From: Plasmodiophora brassicae
Lineage: Eukaryota; Endomyxa; Phytomyxea; Plasmodiophorida; Plasmodiophoridae
Direction: 5' to 3'
NCBI GenBank assembly: GCA_039704465.1
Contig: JASFAU010000007.1
Span: 930,001 to 994,000 of the forward strand
DNA length: 64,000 nucleotides
Part shown: positions 54,135 to 64,000 of the stretch, one piece after another
Layout of the letters: every line of letters begins with the position of its first letter
How positions within the stretch are numbered: position 1 is the first letter of the stretch
Position numbers and translations under genes: made by a program
Notes under the pieces: generated by a model
Databases searched by the model: none
The model's input: the letters and a program-made list of their open reading frames with translations, nothing else
What the model was told of the DNA's origin: nothing

Positions 54135-55600
54135 ATGTCGACCCGCGTCAAGCTTACCTCCAACAACTGTGATCAGGCGGCGCTGCACCCGCAGTTATGT
54201 AAGCGACCGAAACATATCTGGTGTATTATAATAATGGCATCTAATTCGGTTCAGTGACGTTCCCATCGGGCATCCCTGCTGACGTTGTGTCAAAGTCGAT
54301 GCGTTTCTCATTGTCCACATCGGGTGATGCGAAGGAAACGATTGTGGAAAGTTCAGGTGATTGCGCCTTCAACTATCGAGGCTCTGTCCGAAAGGAGGAC
54401 CCGCAAGCCACCCGGTTTGCGATCGGAATTTTCGATCCCGATGCGGGCACCGTCACCCTGTCGTCGCAGGGCATCAACTTGTTCTCGATGCAGCGCGAAC
54501 CCAGGGATTCCATGCTTGAACACGATCGCTCCGGGTCGACCTACGCTGAGACGAAACGCCTTCTGATCGACGACTTCGGCAGCAAGAAACGGAAACGCGC
54601 CATGAAGTCGGCGGACATGAACCGAATCGATGTTGAAGAGGCTACCGCTCAAGGTGCCATTCAGCAAGCCCTGATCGCGGGAAAATCGTCCATTGGGAGT
54701 ACGCGCTGTTGCCATCGTTTTGATGGACGGTCCCCCCTTAACGGCGTTGTTGCAGATGTGCCATCGGCAGACGCGGTGCGAGAATTCCTACCTCCGTACG
54801 ATGCCAACGCGCTGGATACACGTGACATCTACCCCCTGGATGACAGTACGTGCGGCGGTTGCTATCAATGCACCCGATGCTAAGAGTGTGTACGCTGTAG
54901 TCATCACTACGGAACAACGATGCAGTATCGACACGAAGCCCATTGCGAAACTGTTCAAGTCTGGGCGGCTTGAAGACGATTTGATGTTTCCGTTCGTGCT
55001 TGACCGTCTGGCGGCGCTCAAGGCGGCTAATCCAGGGCGTGAAGTCGTCCGCAGCAAGCTGGGCGTTCTTGTATGGCCCACGGTCCCCTGTTTCCAACCG
55101 GCATCCTAACTTGGTGTCCAGGTGTACCTTGGATACCTGATTGACCTTTATATACAAGGGAGGTCGCGTATCTCGTCTGCGTCCGACCTGGCGGCGATGC
55201 TGGGATGCTCCGAGATTGTTGCCGAGAGCCTGCTGTCCCGGTTTAGGCAGGTACGTACGAAGCGCGTGCTCTACCCGGCCTGCATATTTGACTGGCACCG
55301 TAGGAGCGAACCCTCGAGGACGGTCGCGTGGTTTTCTCCACGACCAGCTCGAACCGCGTCTCTCTTCTCTGTTACATCTGCGTCCTGGCGCTAACCGTTT
55401 CCGACTTCTCCCTGCCGAAGCGGGCCGTGGACGCGCTTCAGTCCGATCTGAAGATCGCACCCAGTCTGCTGCTGACGCACTTCGAACAAGTCGGGGCCAC
55501 GATCAAGAGGAAGCCGTCCGGAGACGACCAGGCGATGGTGTCGTTGACCGCTCCGCTTAAGTTCCCATCTGCACAGCGAGCGCGTCCAGGAAGAAAATAG
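54135..55600 (+). CDS. RPA49: RNA polymerase I subunit A49 (POLR1E/RPA49)
   Basis: Pol I-specific subunit that acts like TFIIE/TFIIF in rRNA transcription. A first exon 54135-54198 (MSTRVKLTSNNCDQAALHP) is joined to 54255 by a split Leu codon; without it the conserved start of the dimerisation domain (LTFPSGIPADVVSKSMRFSL) has no ATG. Then RFAIGIFDPDAGTVTL, YAETKRLLIDDFGSKKRKRA and MKSADMNRIDVEEA, the A49 signature (FGTxKkxRAmxxxxxNRV). Later exons hold LPPYDANALDTRDIYPLDD, FPFVLDRLAALKA, and the tandem winged-helix end VSLLCYICVLALTVSDF and ALQSDLKIAPSLLLTHFEQV, stop 55600. Intron borders between 54.86 and 55.33 kb are approximate. Confidence 0.85.
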
Positions 55601-55703
55601 ACGATTCGGAAGTGCCCTCCAGCCTGCTTGATGGGTGTGACTAACAAGTAGAGTTGGATGGCGAGTATATGACTTTATGGCAACGTACATAGTTGGGCGT
55701 TAG

Positions 55704-58366
55704 TCAGCGTGTGCGTCTGCTGAGGCCAAGAACGCTCATGATGGATCGGCGCACACCAATTCGAGAGTTCTGCACGAATCGTGCCAGGTCGTTACGAAGC
55801 TGTTCCGGGTCCTTGCTGCGATCGATGATGTGGGCCAGCTTCTGGCTGGGCAGCTGCAGCATAACCGGGAACGACTGGGGCGCCGTCCGCTTGCAGCAAA
55901 CGACGAACCCTTGCCAGAGCTCCTGCACCGGCATGTCCCAGATGCGCTTGTTGACGAGCTTGGCCAGGATCGACATGCCGAAATCGGTCAGCAGAGGATG
56001 GGCGACAATTACTTGAATAAGCGTTCGCATAAACAGGACAGGGATCGGCGTGTGCTCGACGATCTGCTGAAGGACAACGGCCAGCACCTTCTCGTTGTAC
56101 GCTTCGCGATCGAGGATGCATAGCTCAATGGCCTCCAGGACCTTGCGGAGCAGCGGGTGATCGGGAGTGGGCGCCACCAGATGCAGGCGGACCAGGACCT
56201 CAGACGGGGAAACGGGCGAACGCGCACCCAGCAGGACCTTGAACGCCTGTTGCACGTGGTTCTTTGGCAGGGCGATGATGTGCGGCAGCGCATCGAGCAC
56301 GTCGGCGCGTTTCATGCCCGATATGACCGGGATCAGGAACCGAGCATCGCGGGCACGGCCGTAGCAGACCCGTGCGGCATCCACCAGGGCGGGGTGGACA
56401 ATGTTGTCGCCGCCGTCCGCGCTCTCGGTCAGAATATGCAGGATGTGCAGGACGAGCGGCTCGGCGCCGGGAGGCCCGCTGGCGATCGCGTCGATCATCG
56501 CAGGCGAACCGACGCCGATGGCGCGAACGACGCGCACGATGTGCTTGTGGATGGAGGCGCGGACACGAGTGCCCCGGGCGGACACCAACGCGAACTCGGC
56601 AAGTATGCCATGCAACAGATCGGGGCGCAGGCCGGCGCACAACGCGAAGTACAGGTCCAGGCGTCGGTGCGCCTCGGCCTCAATCAGGCCATCGGCGGCG
56701 TTCGCCGGCCCATCCTCGGGCTTGCCCTGGCCCTGCTCCGATCCGGGTTCGCCATGGTTGTTGTCGTCACCACTCCTCTCAGGCGGCTCGAGCCCCGCGC
56801 CCGTATCAACTTGAGCGTCAGCTCCTGTTGTCTCTTGTTCGTCGCCGTCAATCTCCATCTTGTCGTCCTGTGCTTCGGTCCGGTCGGCGGCGGCAGTACG
56901 ATCGTCCCCGGGCAATGGTTCAGGCTTGGCCGCGACCCGTTCCTCGATCTCGCGTTCGAACGGTTCCGACATCGTGCCGAAGAGGCGCGTGGCGAACGCA
57001 ACAATGGGGTCCTGGATGGCGGGGCCGGACGGCGCCAGCTGGGTGGCGATCAGGTTGACGGCCGTCTTCCGAAGGATCGCGTTCGACGATGCACAGTACG
57101 ACAGGACAACGTCCAAGATGGCGCTGCGATCGGCGGGGCGCTTCATCACGACGTCGCGCAGCGCGAACAGGGCCACCATTCGCGCCCCGCTACCGCCCTC
57201 GGCCACAATGTGCCGATCCAGAGTCTCGACGACGTGCTTCGGCAGGACGGGGCACTGACAGAGAAGGCGGGAGAGCTCGGCCGGCGGAACCGACAGCAGG
57301 ATCTCGACCATGTCCAGCAGAACCGACTCGTACAGTGCGTCCAGGCCCTTGCCAACCAACGCGTAGCAGAGCTGAAGCAGGGCGCTGCACCATTCCACGG
57401 GTGCCTGCCGGAACCGCTCGATCAGCATCGGCACGCGATCGACCGCGACCGATGCAACCAGCCGGGCGGCGATCGCCTCGGCCATTGGCGACCGTGTCGC
57501 GGCCGACGCGACCCGGTCGAAGCACGCCTCAATCTACGAATCCGCTCGTGGGTGCCAACGCTAAGAGGATCGGGCGAGACGACGTTCCTGACCTGTTCAG
57601 TGCGATACTCGTCGGTTGATGGCAGGACGGGGATGTCGGGCACGGTTCGTCGTTCGATCACGACGGGCGGTGCCGCGGCAGCCGGTACAGGGAGGCCGTC
57701 CTTGCCGATGATCTTGGCGAATGCGTCGACGACGACCTGCAGGTCGGTGTCGATCGTGGGCGGGGCCGATCGCAGACGTGGATCCCGCAGCCGGGCCGCG
57801 TTCTGCTCGTGCAGCAGCGTCAGCAGGCGGGCGAAGGACGCGGTGACGCGGTCGAGGGTGGCGCCAGGTTCCACGCCGACGCTCGGCGTGCACCGCATGA
57901 TGAGTTCGACCTGGGACGTCATCGGCAGCATGTCCAGGCGTTCGTGGACGAGCCGCTGTTCCGCCGACGTCTGGCTGGGCACCAGCGGGGCTCGTGGCCG
58001 CTTCCGCGTCACGCCCTGATCCACACCGATCTCGGACGCCAGCGCCGCCAGCGCGTTCCCGTGCTCGGGGCTGGCCCGGATCAACCGCAGCAGCGGTACC
58101 CTGGCCATTCGTATACACCTCGGGAACGACGCCGTTCGCATAGCGGTGATCGTGGGCAGCACGGCCGGCAGCAGCGACAGGTCGCTGGCGGCCAGGTCGC
58201 AGATCGCGGCGAACGCGAAGCAGGCCGTCGTCTGGCACGCCGCATCCGGCGTGCACAGCGGCAGCAGGTCCAGGGCGCGGCCGGCCATCGCATTCACGTG
58301 GATGGCGCGCAGGCGCTCGCCCAGATGCGGCGACGACAGGCCGTGTCGCGCGACGGGATCCCCCAT
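55704..58366 (-). CDS. SYMPK: Symplekin/Pta1, mRNA 3'-end processing scaffold (867 aa)
   Basis: Scaffold of the cleavage/polyadenylation factor complex. Two exons (58366-57593, 57533-55704) joined in phase over a 59-bp intron. The N-terminal exon has HEAT-like segments (FAFAAICDLAASDLSLLPAV, VPLLRLIRASPEHGNALAAL). The second exon has LVGKGLDALYESVLLDMVEI, RKTAVNLIATQLAPSGP, an acidic low-complexity linker, and the family's C-terminal domain: LRKVLEAIELCILDREAYNE, PIPVLFMRTLIQVIVAHPLL and RIWDMPVQELWQGFVVCCKR followed by SFPVMLQLPSQKL. It is shorter than animal symplekin because roughly the first 150 residues are not found; an unrecognised upstream exon is possible. ATG 58366 has a good context. 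Confidence 0.85.
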
Positions 58367-58687
58367 GGCTACCGTGGCGCGTCGTTCGCGGCGACCGCTC
58401 CGCCGACGCGCAGTCCGACGCTGCACCCGCGCGCTCGGTCCGCTGCACCTGACGGTCGACCCCGCCCGCCTGGAGCGTGTCCCCTGCTGAGGTGGGCTTC
58501 GTCGTACACAGCTGCCGTCCCCTCGTCACCAACATGTCCCGTCTCGATATGCGCGTCCGACTGGGTGGTGTGTGTGCCAATTCGTTGACGGTCCGTACCT
58601 ATACGTTAAGTGTTAAGTTGTCGGTCGCGGAGTTGCGGGGCGGATTTGGGGGTGGCACTCCGCCGACGACGACGACGACGGCGACGA
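58367..58687. promoter_or_regulatory. Intergenic region between divergent symplekin and CDC27 genes
   Basis: 321 bp between divergent starts. It might also hold a missing 5' exon of symplekin. A CGACGACGACGACGG run lies just before the CDC27 start. Confidence 0.4.
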
Positions 58688-60969
58688 ATGGAGGTCGATG
58701 ATGACGCCACGCAGGAGGTGGTGATGGATCGGATCGAGGCGTACGCGGATGCGTTCGACTACGATGGGGCCGTGTGGTGGTGCGAGCGCCTGTTCGCGTC
58801 GGCGCCGACGCTGCCGAACCTGCTGCGGTTGGTGCAGGTGCATCTGCGGGCGCATCGTCCCGCCCGGGCCTATGGCATTCTGTCGACGTATCAGGCGGCG
58901 CCCGACGACCCGGTCGCCCTGGACCGGAAGAGGAGATTCGCACTGGCGACGGCATGGTCCGGTTTGTTGCGCTCACCAAGTGCCCTGCCCTCAGGCACTG
59001 ACTGACCTTGTCCCGTCAGTTTCCAATTGGGGAAGTTGACCGAAGCTGAGAAGTGTTTATCGGAAACGATCCCGTCGTACGTCGCGGCGGCGTCGTCGAT
59101 CGATGCGGGCCATGTGCCGGGTGGCGCCAACGGCCTGTACCTGCTGGGGCGCATCTGTCTGAAACAGAACCGCCGAACGCACGCCCTGACGTACTTCGCG
59201 CGGTGTGTCGAGGTCGACCGGCTGCACTGGTCGGCCTATGCGCAAATGTGCCAGATGGGTGCCGCGCATCCCAACGCGTGCCGGATCGATCCAGTGCAGC
59301 CAGGGCAACCTCGCGAACCCATCCAGCAGCAGCAGCAGCCGTCGTTGCCATCGCCTGCCGCGTTGGGGTTCCGGACGCCTCAGTCGAACCCGCCGAGGAC
59401 GTCCCAGTTCCTGTCGCAGATGTCTGTACTGTTGCTGTCGTACCGGGCGCGCCTTCTGGGTTGAACGCTGACGCCCGCGACAGGGCCGATGAGTTTGAGG
59501 AAACGCCGCTGTCGAAGCCGCCCCCGACGCGAAGGTCCCGCGCCTCTCGCCTGGACTGCGCTATCACGCCGGTAGGGTGGGCGCTCGTGATCTCATGGCC
59601 GGATGGTGTCGCTGACCGGATTTCGACCAGGGTCCACCTAGGCCGGCCCTCGTTCTGCCCGGATCGCGTACGCCACGACGTAGCGAGCGCCTGTCGTTCT
59701 CGTCGGTGGCGGATTCGACCGACCAGGCGCTAGGCGAGCGTGTGGCCGGCAGAGGCGAGCGCCTGCGCCGGTCGACTCGGCAGGAGAAGACGCAGGCCAG
59801 AGCGCCCGGCAGGCCCGCAACGGCACGCGTCGCTCCAGGCGAGACTCCCGACCGGCCCCTGGACATGTCGGAACCGTTTGCGACGGCGACCTCCTTGCCG
59901 CAAGTGGTTGCGAATGCCACCGAAGGATATCGGTTGCTCTGCGCGTATCAGTGCCAGGAAGCCATTGATACATTCATGAGGCTCCCGGAGTGCCACTTCA
60001 ACACGTCGTGGGTCCTGGCGCAGGTCGGCCGCGCTTACTTCGAGCTGAACAAATACCAGAAGGTAATCGGCTCTCCGCCCTGCTCTCTCTCTCTTGTGGC
60101 GGTGACTGACGGGTGGGTTGGCGTAGTCGATCGACATGTTCGAGGCGGCGTGTCGGGTCGATCCGTGCCTGACGAGCGGCCTGGAAGTATACTCCACCGC
60201 TCTGTGGCAGCTGAAGCGAGAGGTCCAGCTGTCGTTCCTGGCGCAACGGGCCGTCGAATGCGACCGGTTGTCTCCATCGGCATGGCTCGCCGTTGGCAAC
60301 TGCTTCTCTCTGCAGAAAGAGCACGACACGGCCTTGAAGTTCTTCCAACGCGCCATCCAGCTCGACCCGTCGTGTGCCTACGCGTACACCCTAAGCGCGC
60401 ACGAGTACATTGCGAACGAGGATTTCGACAAGGCGGTCGCCGGCTTCCGAAACGCTATCCGAATCGACGAACAGCACTACAATGCCTGGTATGGCCTCGG
60501 TGCCATCTACTACCGGCAGGAGAAGTTCGACGTCGCAGCGTACCACTTCCGACGGGCTATCAAGATCAATCCGCGCAACTCGGTCCTGGAGTGCTACCTG
60601 GGCATGGTCCTGCATGCCAACAAGCAGTACGACGAGGCGCTGCATCATCTGCAGCGATCATGCGATCTCGAGCCGGCGAACTTGCTGCCCAGGTTCCAGA
60701 AGGCCAACGTGTTCTTCTCGATGGAGGACTACGATGCGGCGATGGAGGAGTTGCAGTATCTGGCAGATGTCGCCCCCAGGGAAGCGTCCGTCCACTTCCT
60801 CATGGGCAAGATCAGCAAGAAGCGCGGGCAGCTGGGCGGCGCCCTGATGCATTTCCTAACGTGCCTCGACCTGGACCCGAAGGACCGAAATCTGGTCAAG
60901 TCTGCGATCGACAAACTGCATTCATCCAGCCCCGACTTGGATGATCCCAGTGACGACGACGAATTCTAA
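58688..60969 (+). CDS. CDC27: CDC27/APC3, TPR subunit of the anaphase-promoting complex
   Basis: Homodimeric TPR scaffold that binds the IR tails of CDC20/CDH1 and APC10. The first exon from ATG 58688 gives DAFDYDGAVWWCERLFASAP, the N-terminal dimerisation TPRs, then LGKLTEAEKCLSETIPSYV and LYLLGRICLKQNRRTHALTY after an intron. A low-complexity loop with a Gln run follows. The C-terminal TPR array is continuous: YRLLCAYQCQEAIDTFMRLP, then LSFLAQRAVECDRLSPSAWL, HYNAWYGLGAIYYRQEKFDV, HFRRAIKINPRNSVLECYLG and MVLHANKQYDEALHHLQRSC, which is characteristic of CDC27, ending DDPSDDDEF. Introns are mapped at about 58.96-59.02 and 60.06-60.13 kb; others in the loop are uncertain. Confidence 0.92.
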
Positions 60970-61073
60970 GGCCCTGATGTATTATGGGAGACGCTTCGCG
61001 CTTGCCTGTCATAAATTCATTCCATCCTTATTGTACAAACAACTGTTTCCTACCTCCTGGAGATCGGCGCCAT

Positions 61074-61295
61074 TCACTCTGACAGTTTGGTTTCAGAGGG
61101 GCCCAGTTCGCGGACGACTTCATCAAGTATCTGTAGTGGGCAGGTGGTTCAGCTTGTTATGTATACGATGTCGCGAATCCGACCCACGTTATCGACGGTC
61201 GCTTTGACCACCCGATCCAGGTCGTCGTTGCCGGATTTCGATAGTCGCTCCTCAAACGCCCCGATATCCTGGACGGTTTCCGTCTTCTGTACCAT
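61074..61295 (-). CDS. Small helical protein, two exons (61 aa)
   Basis: ATG 61295 opens a 43-codon exon (to 61167) joined in phase over a 36-bp intron to a 19-codon exon ending at 61074. The product is polar and helical (TVQDIGAFEERLSKSGNDD, RVVKATVDNVGRIRDI, ILDEVVRELGPSETKL) with heptad-like spacing of hydrophobics. No family was recognised. It lies 27 bp after the WD40 stop on the same strand and converges on CDC27. Coding status is supported by the in-phase GT-AG intron and lack of stops, but the protein is short. Confidence 0.45.
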
Positions 61296-61322
61296 TGTCC
61301 GTTCGTAAGAAAGCGGGTCGCG

Positions 61323-63665
61323 TCAGGCATGCACCTCGGTTACCTCGTCACTGGCGGTACCCCATTCCACATTAGCGTCCAGATCTGCGCCACTCGCGTA
61401 CAGTGCACGCAGGTCAGCTGATACGTTCCTGGACTTGGCTCGTCCTGGCACGGCATCATTCCGGATAACGGGTGCCACGCTCTTGTCGAAGAACGACGAG
61501 TGTGGTTGCTCCTCTCGAGGCGATGGTGGCGCTGTTGACAATGGGGACTGTATCGTCGACGAGGCCCCGATATACTTTTGTCCAGGTCGCCTGTCCCCGC
61601 TCGCCAAGTTCAACGGAAACCTGTGCCCTCTAGTCAGAATACGCCGCTCCCCAATGTCAGCGTCATGGGAGAACCTCGACCAGAACTCCCGCAGTGATGT
61701 TGCCGACCCGAGCAGGGTCTTCACGTACTCCATATTGCTCCGGACGGCACCCGGGACGCGCCACACGTCCACGGTGCGCGGGCGCGCCACGACGAGCGTC
61801 GACTTGGACAGGTACGCGCCGACAAGCCCATCTTCGTCGCCACCGGCGTCAACGCGCCCGCACGCCTGCCCGGTGCCGGCCTCGACGACGTCGACGTGGC
61901 CGGACACGAACCCGAGGCACGCGTAGATGCCGAGCGCATCGAATGATAGATGGGCCACGGGGGCGCCCACGGCGTACAGGCCGCACCATTCCCCCGATGC
62001 GACCCGCCAGACACCCACTTCCCCTGCCAGCGTCGCTGCGACGACGTACAGCGACGACGGGTGCAGGCGTGCTGCCGTGATGGGCGCCCCGACATCAATC
62101 GCGACGGCTTCGTCGACGGCGTCGGTGGCCGTATCGGCCCGCGTCACCTTGATGACGTGGCCGTTGGCGCATCCGTGCAGAACGACGACGGCAGGGCCGT
62201 CACCCGACGATACGAAATCGACGAACGCGACCGCGGCCGTGTTGACGTTATCGTCGGCGCGTCGTTGCAGAACGACGCCGTCGTGGTAGTGGGCGGCGCT
62301 CCACAGCACGGTCACCCGATGGTCACCCTGATACACGCCGATCGATCCGTCGCTGGCGAACGTCAGCGCCCGAATCGCGGTGGGCCCCAGGTCGATATGC
62401 GCGTCCGTCTTCGTGGGCGTCATCGTCATGACGCGCAGGTCGCCGTCCGAGCAACCAATCGCGACACGCTTCCCGCAGGATGTGACGGCGATCGACGTCA
62501 CCGGCGAAGGCGTAACGGTGACGCACACAGGGGGATCGCCTGGGTTCCCGCTCCACGTCTGGATCCGTCTCGTTGTTGTCGCCATGACGATCGGGGGACC
62601 CGTGCAGAACGCAACCGAATCGCCGATCGGCGCCCCGCATCGGTACGCGACGATGCGCGACGCCAGCAGGTCCAGCACGTGCACGTCGTTGTTGTCGTAC
62701 GCGACGACGATGTGCCGATGAGAGCAGGCAGTGATCGACACAACGCCGGGTGCCACTGGCGCCCCCGCCGATTGACGCCTGACCTGGAACTGGTACGTGA
62801 TGTGCCGGATCAGCTCAAACGTCGACGGGGTGTACAAGCGCACGCTGCCTCCTTCGTCTCCAACGAACACGTACGTCCCATTGGTTGCGATCGTTGTCGC
62901 CCGCTTCGGCAACGACGCCGCCTGGCGGCGCGTAACATGGCCGGTGGCGACGTCGACGACGGCGAAGTCGGCGTCGATTGTGACACCCAGGAGGGAATCA
63001 GCGTTACCCGGATGGGTACAGACGGCGATGATCAGTGGCGACGTTACGGGTACGATGACGGCGCTGGAACCCAGGCTGGTTACGTCCACGGTCGCGAAGC
63101 GGTCGGCGCCGACGACGACGATCACGTTCGGGTTGTTCGTTGGCAGAATCGCCTTCGGGCTCGTTATCGTCGTCGACCACTGGCGCCGAGCCGTGCCGTC
63201 CGACAGCGCCCAGAGTGTGACCCGCCCGTCGCGATGCGCGGTGACCACGGCCCGGTCGTTGTCAACGAAGGCGACCGTGGCCGCCAGGCGGCAAGGGACG
63301 CTGGCGGCGATGTCAAAGTTCGTCAACGACCAGATGGTCAGGTTACCACCTGCGTCGACGACGGCCAACAGCGTTTCGCTGTCGGATATAGCGAGGCCGT
63401 TGACCGCACCGCCGTCTACCCGAAGGTACCTGTGTTTTGCGGATGCGTAATCCCATAACAGCACGGTCGACGATGCCGCCAGGCAGATGAACCGTCGGGC
63501 GCGAGCGGCGACAGGCCGAACGCCAACAACGTCCAGGCCTAGCTGGGCGACCAGGTGCCCGAATCGGCGACGGTCATGTCGCAACGCAACGCCGTCGTCG
63601 TCGTCGTGGGCGAGACGGGGGCGCACGGCCACCGGCACCCCGACAGCACCGCCGGTCCCACGCAT
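61323..63665 (-). CDS. WD40-repeat protein, likely double beta-propeller (780 aa)
   Basis: Intronless frame. ATG 63665 is the first ATG; the frame is open further upstream only through non-ATG codons. Blade-like repeats are visible throughout: SSTVLLWDYASAKHRY, NGLAISDSETLLAVVDAGGN then LTIWSLTN, RAVVTAHRDGRVTLWALSDG, GVTIDADFAVVDVATG, VFVGDEGGSVRLYTP, VVAYDNNDVHVLDLLAS, VAIGCSDGDLRVMTMTP, VVVLHGCANGHVIKV, VAATLAGEVGVWRVASGEW and VDVWRVPGAV. That is enough for two propellers. The last 150 residues are a Ser/Pro-rich, polar tail without a domain. No specific WD family (ciliary, trafficking or signalling) could be named. Confidence 0.78.
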   Translation of the reverse strand: MRGTGGAVGVPVAVRPRLAHDDDDGVALRHDRRRFGHLVAQLGLDVVGVRPVAARARRFICLAASSTVLLWDYASAKHRYLRVDGGAVNGLAISDSETLLAVVDAGGNLTIWSLTNFDIAASVPCRLAATVAFVDNDRAVVTAHRDGRVTLWALSDGTARRQWSTTITSPKAILPTNNPNVIVVVGADRFATVDVTSLGSSAVIVPVTSPLIIAVCTHPGNADSLLGVTIDADFAVVDVATGHVTRRQAASLPKRATTIATNGTYVFVGDEGGSVRLYTPSTFELIRHITYQFQVRRQSAGAPVAPGVVSITACSHRHIVVAYDNNDVHVLDLLASRIVAYRCGAPIGDSVAFCTGPPIVMATTTRRIQTWSGNPGDPPVCVTVTPSPVTSIAVTSCGKRVAIGCSDGDLRVMTMTPTKTDAHIDLGPTAIRALTFASDGSIGVYQGDHRVTVLWSAAHYHDGVVLQRRADDNVNTAAVAFVDFVSSGDGPAVVVLHGCANGHVIKVTRADTATDAVDEAVAIDVGAPITAARLHPSSLYVVAATLAGEVGVWRVASGEWCGLYAVGAPVAHLSFDALGIYACLGFVSGHVDVVEAGTGQACGRVDAGGDEDGLVGAYLSKSTLVVARPRTVDVWRVPGAVRSNMEYVKTLLGSATSLREFWSRFSHDADIGERRILTRGHRFPLNLASGDRRPGQKYIGASSTIQSPLSTAPPSPREEQPHSSFFDKSVAPVIRNDAVPGRAKSRNVSADLRALYASGADLDANVEWGTASDEVTEVHA

Positions 63666-63968
63666 GGCGCGCTCGACACCGAACCAGATATCCCGACGTT
63701 CAGATCTCGCGACCGTACCTGCATCCAGGGTAACGACGGACCGTCTGGGCAGGACGCCCCTGTTCGCAGACACGTCCCGCTCCCGGTCTCGGGCATGGGC
63801 TGCCTGGTAGGGCGACTTGTGGCAACGGATGATCGTTCTGTGTGTGCTGCTGGCCCCTGGGCCTGGGCCTGGCCGCAAAACGATCGGGCAGGAAGCGGTA
63901 AATTAACGAAAAGTCTCAATCAGATTGGGCCGTCGGCGGCGTTTTGCGTCGTCAGGCAGACGCCGATC

Positions 63969-64000
63969 ATGACGGTTCCCGGGGCGCTGCCCGCCGTCCT
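63969..64000 (+). CDS. Possible start of a gene running off the window
   Basis: An ATG at 63969 opens a frame (MTVPGALPAVL) to the end of the window, divergent from the WD40 gene. Only 10-11 codons are visible, so coding status cannot be judged. Confidence 0.2.
   Translation, partial: MTVPGALPAV

Noticed and set aside
56157..58019. 620-codon open frame on the plus strand across symplekin
   Set aside because: Arises from the codon bias of symplekin on the other strand and crosses its intron; the composition is arginine/glycine-rich with no motif.
61950..63458. 502-codon open frame on the plus strand across the WD40 gene
   Set aside because: Antisense shadow; the minus frame has regular WD40 blades.
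1..64000. Prokaryotic operon reading of the window
   Set aside because: Dozens of in-phase GT-AG introns and exclusively eukaryotic families (kinesin, G-alpha, SNARE, APC3, MIOS) rule it out.
1..64000. tRNA genes, rRNA genes or CRISPR arrays
   Set aside because: No tRNA-like A/B-box pair with a foldable cloverleaf, no rRNA core sequence and no regularly spaced repeats were seen by eye; a covariance-model scan was not possible.

Overview
The window is nuclear DNA from a gene-dense eukaryote. It is GC-rich, genes sit on both strands with short gaps, and almost every gene is cut by small GT-AG introns (mostly about 45-65 bp, often with a CTRAY-like branch site near the 3' end). Hand-splicing these introns restores conserved domains in frame, so the gene models below come from spliced readings rather than single ORFs. 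A Chlamydia/plastid-type ATP/ADP translocase, ciliary and flagellar genes (B9D2, TPGS1), G-alpha subunits, a NADPH oxidase and a phosphonatase suggest a flagellate-stage protist that parasitises host cells. Base composition, compact introns and the nucleotide transporter would fit a phytomyxean rhizarian (Plasmodiophora/Spongospora type), but that assignment is inference and a rozellid or other intracellular protist is not excluded.

Layout. 1-5.8 kb: SAM50 3' end, membrane-anchored multicopper oxidase, ubiquitin-like protein, a BSD+NECAP fusion and UBC13. 5.8-7.7 kb: a gene-poor stretch with decayed transposase pieces and repeats. 7.7-16.2 kb: kinesin-4, a canopy-like ER protein and TBC1D23. 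16.4-20.9 kb: two tandem G-alpha genes and a VAMP7-type R-SNARE. 21.1-24.2 kb: the most striking locus, a gene whose 13 exons join in one frame to give SH3 + p22phox + gp91phox/NOX in one polypeptide. 24.3-33.0 kb: TPGS1, an extracellular-domain 7TM protein, the nucleotide transporter, an F-box/JmjC protein, B9D2 and a small membrane protein. 33.2-44.6 kb: transportin-3/importin-13, a CBM21 PP1-targeting subunit, MIOS (GATOR2), a hypothetical protein, NDUFB10 and phosphonatase. 45.0-52.1 kb: a tandem-SET protein, LTV1, 3-ketodihydrosphingosine reductase, R2R3 Myb and phosphomannomutase. 52.2-64 kb: a thioredoxin (TXNDC17)+phosphoglycolate phosphatase fusion, RNA polymerase I A49, symplekin, CDC27/APC3, a small helical protein, a WD40 protein and the start of a further gene.

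Functional themes: superoxide production fused into one chain (NOX) next to heterotrimeric G-protein genes; energy import from a host (NTT); cilium building (B9D2, TPGS1, kinesin-4); and normal housekeeping (rRNA synthesis, 40S export, mRNA 3' processing, nuclear import, cell cycle). Three gene fusions (SH3-p22phox-NOX, TXNDC17-PGP, BSD-NECAP) stand out. A palindromic GCGGAGTCCG motif recurs upstream of several start codons.
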